In this document: in pieces, positions 56,737-64,000 of the stretch
How positions within the stretch are numbered: the first letter of the stretch is position 1
Layout: every line of letters begins with the position of its first letter
Source of the DNA: Falsiruegeria litorea R37
Lineage (GTDB): Bacteria; Pseudomonadota; Alphaproteobacteria; Rhodobacterales; Rhodobacteraceae
DNA length: 64,000 bases
Direction: 5' to 3'
NCBI RefSeq assembly: GCF_900172225.1
Contig: NZ_FWFO01000001.1
Location: 2,294,001-2,358,000 of the forward strand
The notes under the pieces: model-generated
Seen by the model: only the letters and a program-made list of their open reading frames with translations
Told to the model about the DNA's origin: nothing
Database searches by the model: none
Program-made: the position numbers and the translations under genes

Positions 56737-56884
56737 TGTCAGGGGTCCCACAAAAAGGGTCGTGTACTGCGCAAGCCATGACGAATTCGGCAGCCCTGCG
56801 CAAGACGCAAACGTCTGTCCTTTTCATTCGCCGGTCTCTGACGGATACTTGGGCACGGGCAACGCCAAGGAGAGAGAGCAGCGC

Positions 56885-57748
56885 ATGTCGAGGAACCTGC
56901 AGGGTGTCCTGTGGTCGATGGTGTCAGTGGCGCTGTTTTCCACGACGGCGGCCATGGCCAAGGTGGCGGTGACGGAATACCACGTGCTGCAGATCCTGTT
57001 CATTCGGCAGATCGTGGTGTTTCTGTCGGCCACCCCGCAAGTGATCCGCGATTTCCCAAACAGCCTGCGCACCCATCGGCCCGGCATTCATGCGATCCGC
57101 ATTGCAGGCGCCTTTGTGGCGCTGACGGCCGGCATTTGGGCCGTAGCCGTGCTGCCGCTGGCCACGGCAGTGACGCTGACCTTTGCTCAGGTGTTCTTTC
57201 TGGCGCTGCTCGCCGCGTTCTTTTTGGGCGAAAACGTCGGTCGCCACCGTATCGCGGCCATTGGCGTGGGTTTCCTGGGTGTTCTCGTGGCCATGCGCCC
57301 CGGGCTGGACGGGTTCATCGACCCCTATGCCCTGATCCCGGTTGTGGGCGCCTTGGGTGCGGCCACGGCAGGTGTGTGCATCCGCAAGCTGTCGCAGACC
57401 GAAGATACCGCCACGCTTCTCATCTATCAGTCGTTCTTTGTGGGACTTCTGGCCGGTATTCCCTTGATCTGGCTGTGGCAGACGCCGGATATGGATGACC
57501 TGCTCTTCATGATTGCCCTTGGCGTCATCGCGACCATTGCCCAGTGGATCGGCGTGCAAGCGCTGCGGTTGGGCGAGGCCAGCATCATCGGCAATGTGCA
57601 ATACATGAAGCTGATCTATGCCTCGGCGTTCGGGTTCTTCTTCTTTGCCGAAATTCCGGATGCGATGACCCTCTTGGGGGCCGCGATTATCATCGCGTCG
57701 TCGCTTTATATCTTTCACCGCGAGGCGGTGAACCGCGCGCGTGAGTGA
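56885..57748 (+). CDS. EamA/DMT-family transporter (plus strand copy)
   Basis: This 287-residue inner-membrane protein also has ten hydrophobic segments in two EamA repeats. First-half marks are LPLATAVTLTFAQVFFLALL and AFFLGENVGRHRIAAIGVGF; the second has LGEASIIGNVQYMKLIYASA. The ATG at 56885 follows GGAGAGAG; codons open further upstream overlap the divergent gene. Substrate unknown. Confidence 0.85.
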   Translation: MSRNLQGVLWSMVSVALFSTTAAMAKVAVTEYHVLQILFIRQIVVFLSATPQVIRDFPNSLRTHRPGIHAIRIAGAFVALTAGIWAVAVLPLATAVTLTFAQVFFLALLAAFFLGENVGRHRIAAIGVGFLGVLVAMRPGLDGFIDPYALIPVVGALGAATAGVCIRKLSQTEDTATLLIYQSFFVGLLAGIPLIWLWQTPDMDDLLFMIALGVIATIAQWIGVQALRLGEASIIGNVQYMKLIYASAFGFFFFAEIPDAMTLLGAAIIIASSLYIFHREAVNRARE

Positions 57749-57792
57749 TCCACCCCCTGTCGTGATGCGTAACACGGATACCAAAGGGGAGA

Positions 57793-58191
57793 ATGAACAT
57801 GAACATGATCAAAGCCGCCCTACTGGCGGGTCTCATGGTGCCGGGACAGATGGCTCTGGCCGGTTATGCCAACAATTTCAAGGTTTATCCCATCGCCTCA
57901 AATGTGTTCGAGGTGGTCGTCAAAAGCGGCCGCGCACCGGGCGACTATTGGTGTGGTGCCGGAGACTATGTGATTTCACAATTGTCGCGCCCTTCGAACG
58001 AACGGATCTATGTCTGGCGTGGCCGTGGCGCCAGCATCGGTGAGCCGGGAAAAACATCCGTGCAATTCAGCCTGACCCCACCCCAACAAGGAGAGGTCAA
58101 TTCCGCATCAAACACCGTTGATCTGGTCGGAAACGCGCTCAGCTCAGCGCAGGCATGGGCCTATTGCGCTGACCGGACAGTGCGCGATTAA
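57793..58191 (+). CDS. Small secreted protein of unknown function
   Basis: This 132-residue precursor has a signal peptide (about MNMNMIKAALLAGLMVPGQM, cleavage after ALA). The mature part has SNVFEVVVKSGRAPGDYWCG, a repeated pattern of short beta-strands (RIYVWRGRGASIGEPGKTSV) and a second cysteine in WAYCADRT near the end, so a disulfide is likely. I recognise no named family. The start region is purine-rich. Its stop overlaps the stop of the convergent Fur-family gene by 4 bases. Confidence 0.7.
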   Translation: MNMNMIKAALLAGLMVPGQMALAGYANNFKVYPIASNVFEVVVKSGRAPGDYWCGAGDYVISQLSRPSNERIYVWRGRGASIGEPGKTSVQFSLTPPQQGEVNSASNTVDLVGNALSSAQAWAYCADRTVRD

Positions 58192-58601
58192 TCCTTGTTG
58201 CGCGGCACGCCGTAGAGTTCCAGCTTGTGACCGCGCAACTCATACCCAAGTTTGGCGGCGATCTTTTCCTGTAACGCCTCGATCTCGGGGTCGCAAAACT
58301 CGATCACCTCGCCCGAGTTCATGTCGATCAGGTGGTCATGATGATCGCGTTCGGCATCCTCGTAGCGCGCGCGACCATCGCCGAATTCCAGCCGCTCCAG
58401 TATGCCCGCCTCTTCGAACAGCTTGACCGTTCGATAGACCGTGGCGATCGAGATCGCGGAATCAAGCGCGCTGGCACGAGCATAGAGCTCTTCGACGTCC
58501 GGATGATCGTCGCTTTCCTGCAAAACCTTGGCGATCACACGGCGCTGACCGGTCATGCGCAGCCCTTTGGCTTCGCAACGCGAGATAATTGTGTCCGGCA
58601 T
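58188..58601 (-). CDS. Fur-family metalloregulator, Mur-like
   Basis: This 137-residue repressor has the Fur winged helix (SRCEAKGLRMTGQRRVIAKV; recognition ISIATVYRTVKLFEEAGIL) and a C-terminal dimer domain with the metal site RDHHDHLIDMNSGEVIEF. By overall similarity, including the tail HKLELYGVPRNKD, it resembles the alphaproteobacterial Fur/Mur group, which senses manganese and controls its uptake in Rhizobia and Rhodobacterales. Iron sensing cannot be excluded. ATG at 58601 chosen over one at 58616. Confidence 0.85.
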   Translation of the reverse strand: MPDTIISRCEAKGLRMTGQRRVIAKVLQESDDHPDVEELYARASALDSAISIATVYRTVKLFEEAGILERLEFGDGRARYEDAERDHHDHLIDMNSGEVIEFCDPEIEALQEKIAAKLGYELRGHKLELYGVPRNKD

Positions 58602-58740
58602 GTGTGCGGCCCCCAAAGGTCAAGTGGTTTTCCGGTTTAAGCCATAACAGGCCACAGGAAAACCGGAAATCGCGCCATATTGCTGACGAAAACGCCATCT
58701 AGTCTGCATGCACAACAAAAGAGCAGTCGGACGTGGTGAT

Positions 58741-59715
58741 ATGGAATATCTATTGGGGATCTGGGTTGATCTGTGGGATGCCAGTTTTGGCAACAAAAGC
58801 CGTCTGTGGCCGCTTTATCTGATCACGACGCTGGTGATTGCCGTGGCGCTGTATCGGCTGCGGGGCGAGCGGCAGCCGTTTCTGCAATGGCTGATGCCCA
58901 AGGCCGTCTGGCTGCACCCCTCGCATATCGTTGACCTCAAGGTTTTTGCCCTGTCTCGGCTTCTGACCGTGGCTGGTGCCTTCAATGTAATCGCGCTCAG
59001 CACCATTGTGGCGCCCCTTGTGGCGGCGCATCTGCCCTTGTCGCAACTGACCGACGCCCAACCGCACCCCTTCGTTATCGCAGCACTTTTGTTGGTTGTC
59101 AGCGACTTTGCAACCTATTGGGTTCACCGTCTGCATCATGAGGTTCACATCCTCTGGCCGTTTCATTCGCTGCATCATTCGGCCGAGGTGATGACGCCGG
59201 TCACCGTCTACCGCAAACACCCCATCTATGACCTGACCAAATCCGTGATCCACGGCGCGATGATCGGCCTGACCCAAGGCGCGCTGCTGGCAATGTTCCC
59301 CGGTGGCGTGACCATGGGCATGCTCTTGGGTGTGAATGCGGGCTATCTGCTGTTCAATATGCTGGGCGCCAATTTCCGGCACACGCACATCTGGCTCAGC
59401 TATGGCCGGGTGATGGAACACATCCTGATCTCGCCCGCGCAACACCAGATCCACCATTCCATCGATCCTGCCCATCACAACACCAATTATGGCGAAGTTC
59501 TGGCGATCTGGGACTGGATGTTCGGCACGCTCTACGTTCCGCAGACGGCAGAGAAGCTGGAATTTGGTCTGGGTGATGCCCATGGCAACCGCCTGGCACA
59601 GCGCCACGACAGCTTGGCAGCGGCCCTTGTCGTGCCCGTCCGTGACAGCCTGCGCCAGATCCGCAAAAAGCTGCGCCGAAAAGGCGCCAAGCCCACTGTT
59701 ACCCCGGCCGAGTGA
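58741..59715 (+). CDS. Sterol desaturase / fatty-acid hydroxylase family membrane protein
   Basis: This protein of about 324 residues has several membrane helices and the diiron histidine boxes of the fatty-acid hydroxylase family: WVHRLHHEVHILWPFHSLHH (about 137-156) and HQIHHSIDPAHHNTNYGEVL near 236. Such enzymes hydroxylate or desaturate lipid chains or sterols; bacterial substrates are often hopanoids, ornithine lipids or carotenoids. ATG at 58741 has GGTGAT ahead; an ATG at 58708 is an alternative. The stop lies 4 bases before the acyltransferase start. Confidence 0.82.
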   Translation: MEYLLGIWVDLWDASFGNKSRLWPLYLITTLVIAVALYRLRGERQPFLQWLMPKAVWLHPSHIVDLKVFALSRLLTVAGAFNVIALSTIVAPLVAAHLPLSQLTDAQPHPFVIAALLLVVSDFATYWVHRLHHEVHILWPFHSLHHSAEVMTPVTVYRKHPIYDLTKSVIHGAMIGLTQGALLAMFPGGVTMGMLLGVNAGYLLFNMLGANFRHTHIWLSYGRVMEHILISPAQHQIHHSIDPAHHNTNYGEVLAIWDWMFGTLYVPQTAEKLEFGLGDAHGNRLAQRHDSLAAALVVPVRDSLRQIRKKLRRKGAKPTVTPAE

Positions 59716-59719
59716 ACAT

Positions 59720-60823
59720 ATGACCCCTGGCTTTTCCACCTACCTCAACCTGCTGCGCTTTGGCGCGGCGATGGTTGTGCTGCTGTCCCACTTTGCCTAT
59801 CCCCGCTTTTCTGGCGGAGATTGGATGTGGGTGCGCGAGCTGAACCTGGGCTCGGATGCGGTTGTCATCTTCTTTGTGCTTTCCGGGTTCGTCATAGCCC
59901 TGACAGCGGAGCGCAAAGACGACACGATGGGACGTTTTGCATTTTCGCGCCTGTCCCGACTGATTTCAGTCGCCCTTCCTGCGCTCGTGCTGACCTGGGT
60001 GCTGGACCGCATGGGCAGCACCGCTGATCCCGCCAGCTATTTCGCCCCCTACTATGCGCCCCTGCCCCTGTGGGAAATGCTGGCCCGAGGGTTGAGCTTT
60101 TCCAACGAATGGTCGGGCCTCAGCGCGCGTCTGGGCAGCAACGGCCCCTTCTGGTCGCTGAGCTACGAGGCCGCCTATTATGTCCTCTTTGCTGTCTGCT
60201 TCTATCTGAATGGGTTGCGCCGCGCGGCGTTGCTGGTGCTGTTCTGCCTGCTCTTTGGCCTGAACGTGCTGTTGCTGATGCCCGCCTGGCTGATGGGCGT
60301 GTGGCTTTATCGCAAGCTGCATCTGGTCAACGGGCTGTCTCCGCAGGTTCTGATGCTTTTGACCCTAGGACCCGTCGCAACCTATGCCCTGTGCCTGGCC
60401 ATCGACGTGCCGGGGATCATGCAAAGCACCGTGCAACCTGTGTTTGGCGGACATGACCTGCGGTTTTCCGATGAATACCTTTGGAATGCGCTGCTGGGTG
60501 GCCTGACCACGCTGCACCTGCTTGGGGCCGCAGGGTTGGCGCGTCACGCCGATCTGACGCGTGTTTCGCGTCTTGCAAATTGGTGCGCGGGTGGCAGCTT
60601 CTCGCTCTATCTGGTGCACTACCCCGTGTTGCAGTGGCTGGATGCGAGCCTGCCCGGCTTGAGCAATCTGGCGCTTTTCACGACAACGGTGTTGATCTGC
60701 TATGCCTTTGCCGCTGTTTTTGAACGCCCCCTACCGGCCATGCGGCGCTGCGTGCTTCGCGCCGCAGGTCATATGCGTTCTGCCACCCACGGCTTGACAA
60801 AACCCATCGGCCCCTCCATGTGA
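59720..60823 (+). CDS. Acyltransferase family 3 membrane protein (OafA/YrhL-like)
   Basis: This 367-residue membrane protein has about ten helices and acyltransferase-3 marks: LNLLRFGAAMVVLLSHFAYP with the catalytic histidine, a VVIFFVLSGFVIALTAER segment, FSRLSRL, GPFWSLSYEAAYYVLFAV near 150 and FSLYLVHYPVLQWLDASL near 290. Such proteins transfer acyl groups to sugars or lipids. The ATG at 59720 is 4 bases after the hydroxylase stop, so the two genes are co-transcribed and may act on the same lipid or surface sugar. Confidence 0.82.
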   Translation: MTPGFSTYLNLLRFGAAMVVLLSHFAYPRFSGGDWMWVRELNLGSDAVVIFFVLSGFVIALTAERKDDTMGRFAFSRLSRLISVALPALVLTWVLDRMGSTADPASYFAPYYAPLPLWEMLARGLSFSNEWSGLSARLGSNGPFWSLSYEAAYYVLFAVCFYLNGLRRAALLVLFCLLFGLNVLLLMPAWLMGVWLYRKLHLVNGLSPQVLMLLTLGPVATYALCLAIDVPGIMQSTVQPVFGGHDLRFSDEYLWNALLGGLTTLHLLGAAGLARHADLTRVSRLANWCAGGSFSLYLVHYPVLQWLDASLPGLSNLALFTTTVLICYAFAAVFERPLPAMRRCVLRAAGHMRSATHGLTKPIGPSM

Positions 60824-61072
60824 GCCACAGGTTTTTGTCCTCTGCCGCGTGAGCAGATAAGACCAAAGAGCGGCTGAACCGCCCGATCCGATACCCGGAT
60901 CGCAGTCATGGACCTGAACCTGCTGTTCCCAAAATCACGCGTGGGGCAAAGCGCCGGACCGGCTTGAAGGGCATTCGGCCCCACAAGCCCGAGGCTCCGC
61001 GCACCCCAAGAGGTCGCCCATGGGGGCGGCCATGTTGCGTTTGTCGTTTCGGCAGGCGCGAAAGGATATGAA
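60824..61072 (+). other. Spacer before rhlE, no gene seen
   Basis: These 249 bases hold the rhlE promoter and leader. No frame with a good ribosome-binding site is seen. Several GC-rich short repeats occur near 60990-61030. A long leader would fit a cold-responsive helicase, but this is not shown. Confidence 0.5.
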
Positions 61073-62380
61073 GTGAGCGATTTTGAAATGATGGACCTGC
61101 CCAAGGTCCTGGTGAACCGCCTGACCGACATGGGCATCACCGACCCAACCCCGATCCAGAAGCGTGCCATTCCGCATGCTCTGAACGGCGAAGACGTGAT
61201 GGGTCTGGCCCAGACCGGCACCGGCAAGACGGCGGCCTTTGGCCTGCCGCTGGTCACCTTGATGCTGAAATACGGGCGCAAACCTGCAAAGGGCGTCGTG
61301 CGCAGCCTGATCCTGGCACCGACGCGCGAACTGGCCCAGCAAATTGCCGAAACTCTGAAAACGCTTACCGAAAACACCCCAATCAAGGTCGCAATTGTTG
61401 TGGGTGGCGTTTCGATCAACCCGCAGATCAAGCGGCTGGAACGCGGTGTCGACGTTCTGGTGGCCACCCCCGGTCGCTTGCTGGACCTGATGGATCGCAA
61501 AGCGGTCGACCTTGAGGAGTGTTCGTTCCTGGTGCTGGACGAGGCCGACCAGATGCTGGACCTGGGCTTTATCCACGCTTTGCGCAAAATCGCGGGCGTC
61601 CTGCCCAAAGACCGCCAGACCATGCTGTTCTCGGCCACCATGCCTAAACAGATGAACGAGATTGCCCAAAGCTATCTGAACAACCCCAAGCGGATCGAGG
61701 TCTCACCCCCCGGCAAAACCGCCGACAAGGTCACTCAGGCGATCCATTTCATCGCCAAGGCCGAAAAAACAAACCTTCTGATCGAGCTGTTGGACGGCCA
61801 CCGAGAAGAACGAGCGATTGTCTTTGGCCGCACAAAGTATGGCTGCGAAAAACTGGCCCGCGTGCTGGAAAAAGCAGGCTATGCTACCGCGGCCGTGCAT
61901 GGCAACAAAAGCCAGGGACAGCGGGAACGCGCGATTGCGGCGTTCAAGGCGGGTGAGGTCAAGGTGCTGGTAGCCACGGATGTGGCCGCGCGCGGTTTGG
62001 ACATCCCGGACGTCAAACACGTGTACAACTATGAACTGCCCAACGTGCCGGACGCCTATGTGCACCGCATTGGCCGTACAGCCCGCGCGGGCAAGGACGG
62101 CGCGGCGATTGCATTTTGCGCACCCGATGAGATGGACGAGCTGCGCGCCATCCAAAAGACGATTGGTCAACAGATCCCGGTTGCCTCGGGCCGCCCTTGG
62201 CAACCGCTCGAGGAAGAGGCCAAACCTCCGCGTGGCAAAGGCCCGCGCCGGGGGGGCAATCGCGGTGGCAATCGGGGCGGGCCTCAAGGTGGCCCTGGAG
62301 CGAAACCGGGTGGCGGCAACAACCGCCGCCGTCGTGGGTCAAAACGCGGCGGCAAGCCAAGTCCACGTTCCGCAGCATGA
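61073..62380 (+). CDS. DEAD-box RNA helicase, RhlE-like
   Basis: This 435-residue ATP-dependent RNA helicase unwinds RNA during ribosome assembly and RNA decay. Q motif DPTPIQKRAIPHAL near 25, Walker A AQTGTGKT at 46-53, LDEAD near 158, SATMP near 190, ATDVAARGLDIPDV near 300 and HRIGRTARAG near 325. The tail (about 380-435) is rich in Arg and Gly (PRRGGNRGGNRGGPQGG), typical of RNA-binding extensions in RhlE proteins. Start is the GTG at 61073 with AAAGGAT upstream. A strong terminator follows. Confidence 0.92.
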   Translation: MSDFEMMDLPKVLVNRLTDMGITDPTPIQKRAIPHALNGEDVMGLAQTGTGKTAAFGLPLVTLMLKYGRKPAKGVVRSLILAPTRELAQQIAETLKTLTENTPIKVAIVVGGVSINPQIKRLERGVDVLVATPGRLLDLMDRKAVDLEECSFLVLDEADQMLDLGFIHALRKIAGVLPKDRQTMLFSATMPKQMNEIAQSYLNNPKRIEVSPPGKTADKVTQAIHFIAKAEKTNLLIELLDGHREERAIVFGRTKYGCEKLARVLEKAGYATAAVHGNKSQGQRERAIAAFKAGEVKVLVATDVAARGLDIPDVKHVYNYELPNVPDAYVHRIGRTARAGKDGAAIAFCAPDEMDELRAIQKTIGQQIPVASGRPWQPLEEEAKPPRGKGPRRGGNRGGNRGGPQGGPGAKPGGGNNRRRRGSKRGGKPSPRSAA

Positions 62381-62393
62381 TCCAAAGCCAAAA

Positions 62394-62420
62394 AATGCGC
62401 CCCGATCCGGGCGCATTTTT
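62394..62420 (+). terminator. Intrinsic terminator after rhlE
   Basis: A 9-bp stem (AATGCGCCC, 62394-62402, with 62409-62417) is followed by TTTTT. It lies 13 bases after the stop codon. Confidence 0.9.
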
Positions 62421-62587
62421 CTTTTTCAGAATACAAAGTGTTTCGCACAACTGGTTGGACAGACTGCAGAAACCGTGCCAAGCTCGACCAAGTCATGACA
62501 ATATGACCTGATTTGAGCCCAAAAACCGCGGCATTCAGCCGGTAGACCCCTATCTGAGCAAAAAATCGAGTTTCTGAGGACACAGCA

Positions 62588-64000
62588 ATGCTGAACCCCG
62601 GTGACCTGATCTTTGTCGGTTGGGACGCAGACAACGAAGACGTCGCTTTTGCCACCACCGCGGATATCGCGGGCGGTGAGGTGATTTACTTCACCGACAG
62701 CGAATGGAACGGCACCAGTTTCCTGCCCGGGGAACAGCTGATTGAATGGACGGTTCCCGCCGAAGGGATCCCCGCTGGCACGATCCTGACCCTGGACATG
62801 ACACCCGGCGGCAGCGCTGTTGTCACGGTGGGCGGATCGCTGAGCGGCGAAGTCTCGGGCAGCATCGACTATATTCGCGGCGGCGGCCAACTGGCGTCCA
62901 ACAATGAAATGTTGTGGGCTTTTCAAGGCACCCGCGTCGGCAATGACGTCACGCCGGAAAACTTCATCAGCGTGATCGGAAACGAGGCTGACGGCGGCGA
63001 CCGGGCGACGCCCAATCTGGACAACACAGGCCTGAGCCAGGAAAACGGCGCGATCATCATCGATGGCGACCATGACTATATGGTTTTCGATGGCTTTGAC
63101 GCCCTGCCCGACCCGATCAGCGCCCCCGGCGCAATCGCGGCCATCTCAGACACATCGAATTGGGCGGTTGCCGGACCTGGGCGAAACTTCGACAATGACA
63201 ACCCGAATCCGGGCGGCGGCTTCAATATCTCGTCGCCACGGGTGTTCGACCCGGCGAACGTCACAACGCTTTACTTTAGCGGCGCGAACGTGGCGTTTTT
63301 TGACAGTATCTCGTCAAGCGACGGGAATGTCTCGGCCGACATCTCGGTATCCGAACAACCTTTCCTGCCAACCGACATCATTGAAATTGACATCCTGAAT
63401 TCGAGCATCCGACCCGATGGCGAGTTTGATTTTGACGAGGTGATCTTTGTCTCGATCCGCGTACGGCGCGGGGATGATGTCTATGAGTTCCAGGTCGCAG
63501 ACGGCTCAAAAATCAAGGAAAGCGGGGCAAGCAATTCCGATCCTGGGCAATCTGTTGAACAGGGTGACACGTTTTTCACAACCAACGACGACGTCAGCGG
63601 GCCGTCTGGACCGTCTCCGTTCCCATCCGACTTGTCCGGAAAAATGGTCTTTTCCTTGAACGACACATTCACCGAAGGAGAAGTCACCAACATCGTCCGC
63701 GAAGAAGAGGTTCTGGATGAAAACGGCGATCCGGTTGGAACCGAAAACGCCAACTTTTTCGTCGGCACCAGCCTAGACCCCGATCCGCCCATTCCCTGCT
63801 TTGTTGCAGGCACGCGCATCATGACGGACATGGGGCCAGTGCCCATCGAGGACCTGCGACCTGGCGACAAAATCGTCACCCGCGACCACGGGTTGGTCCC
63901 TTTGCGGTGGGTTGGCGGGCGTGAAGTTCCCGCCCAAGGCCCCTTTGCGCCCATCCGGTTCAAAGCGGGCAGTTTGAACAATGACCGCGATCTTTTGGTC
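62588..64000 (+). CDS. Hint (hedgehog/intein) domain secreted protein (partial, runs off the right edge)
   Basis: The frame is open from the ATG at 62588 to the window end (471 codons). GAGG lies 8 bases before the start. The first 150 residues form a beta-rich region (LNPGDLIFVGWDADNEDVAF, GGEVIYFTDSEWNGTSFLPG) like those found with lamin-tail-like extracellular domains. Asp/Gly/Asn-rich acidic sequence continues to about 390. At residue 404 the Hint-type start CFVAGTRIMTDMGPVPIEDL appears, followed by RPGDKIVTRDHGL. There is no N-terminal signal peptide, so export by a C-terminal type I signal is likely. Hint proteins of this layout are numerous in Roseobacters. Confidence 0.85.
   Translation, partial: MLNPGDLIFVGWDADNEDVAFATTADIAGGEVIYFTDSEWNGTSFLPGEQLIEWTVPAEGIPAGTILTLDMTPGGSAVVTVGGSLSGEVSGSIDYIRGGGQLASNNEMLWAFQGTRVGNDVTPENFISVIGNEADGGDRATPNLDNTGLSQENGAIIIDGDHDYMVFDGFDALPDPISAPGAIAAISDTSNWAVAGPGRNFDNDNPNPGGGFNISSPRVFDPANVTTLYFSGANVAFFDSISSSDGNVSADISVSEQPFLPTDIIEIDILNSSIRPDGEFDFDEVIFVSIRVRRGDDVYEFQVADGSKIKESGASNSDPGQSVEQGDTFFTTNDDVSGPSGPSPFPSDLSGKMVFSLNDTFTEGEVTNIVREEEVLDENGDPVGTENANFFVGTSLDPDPPIPCFVAGTRIMTDMGPVPIEDLRPGDKIVTRDHGLVPLRWVGGREVPAQGPFAPIRFKAGSLNNDRDLLV

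Overview
The window is 64 kb of GC-rich chromosome from an alphaproteobacterium of the marine Roseobacter group (Rhodobacterales). This rests on gene content (adenosylcobalamin-dependent NrdJ, napEFDABC, an MttB-family methyltransferase without pyrrolysine, DUF4167 protein, citramalate synthase, Hint-domain secreted protein) and on Roseobacter-style GC-rich intergenic repeats. It is mostly core genome: no CRISPR array, prophage, transposase or rRNA is seen. It opens inside a MarR regulator and ends inside a large Hint-domain protein.

Layout. 0-10 kb: MarR fragment, phytoene-synthase-like protein, cimA and cysS on the minus strand, then a YjbR protein, a membrane-anchored leucine-rich-repeat protein, an aminotransferase, a small outer-membrane barrel, the MttB-family methyltransferase and an EF-hand protein. 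10-20 kb: nrdJ with a structured stretch downstream and possible NrdR boxes upstream, then the periplasmic nitrate reductase operon napEFDABC with a palindrome-rich control region and tRNA-Pro(TGG). 20-31 kb: DUF192 protein, a double cold-shock-domain protein, pdxH, then on the plus strand fabI, a LysE exporter, gpt, an aminotransferase, a PpiD-type chaperone, trpE and a cpdB-like nucleotidase. 31-43 kb: a decayed methyltransferase and a truncated second copy of the holC 3' end, then holC-pepA, divergent from an overlapping lptF-lptG-lptD-surA-pdxA-rsmA operon, then a YHS-domain protein and a TetR regulator. 43-55 kb: DUF4167, prmC-prfA, small envelope proteins, two ureohydrolases with an M20 amidohydrolase, mazG, a nucleoside hydrolase-GrpB-GNAT operon, a MEKHLA protein and a low-GC DUF4238 gene. 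55-64 kb: eno, two EamA transporters, a Fur/Mur-type regulator, a desaturase-acyltransferase pair, rhlE and the Hint protein.

How the genes work together. lptF/G/D and surA export LPS and fold outer-membrane proteins; the PpiD-type chaperone adds envelope folding capacity. The nap genes form a complete electron route NapC-NapB-NapA with maturation factors NapD and NapF. prfA and prmC make a release factor and its methylase. The M20 and ureohydrolase genes may form one catabolic operon for a guanidino compound (inference).

The most interesting signals are not a new multi-gene system but small ones: the pseudogene and holC duplication scar (30.8-31.6 kb), a three-hairpin dispersed repeat in two copies, tandem NrdR-like boxes before nrdJ, structured leaders before cpdB, the MttB-family gene and a ureohydrolase, a 15-bp tandem repeat over the cimA ribosome-binding site, and the low-GC DUF4238 gene.
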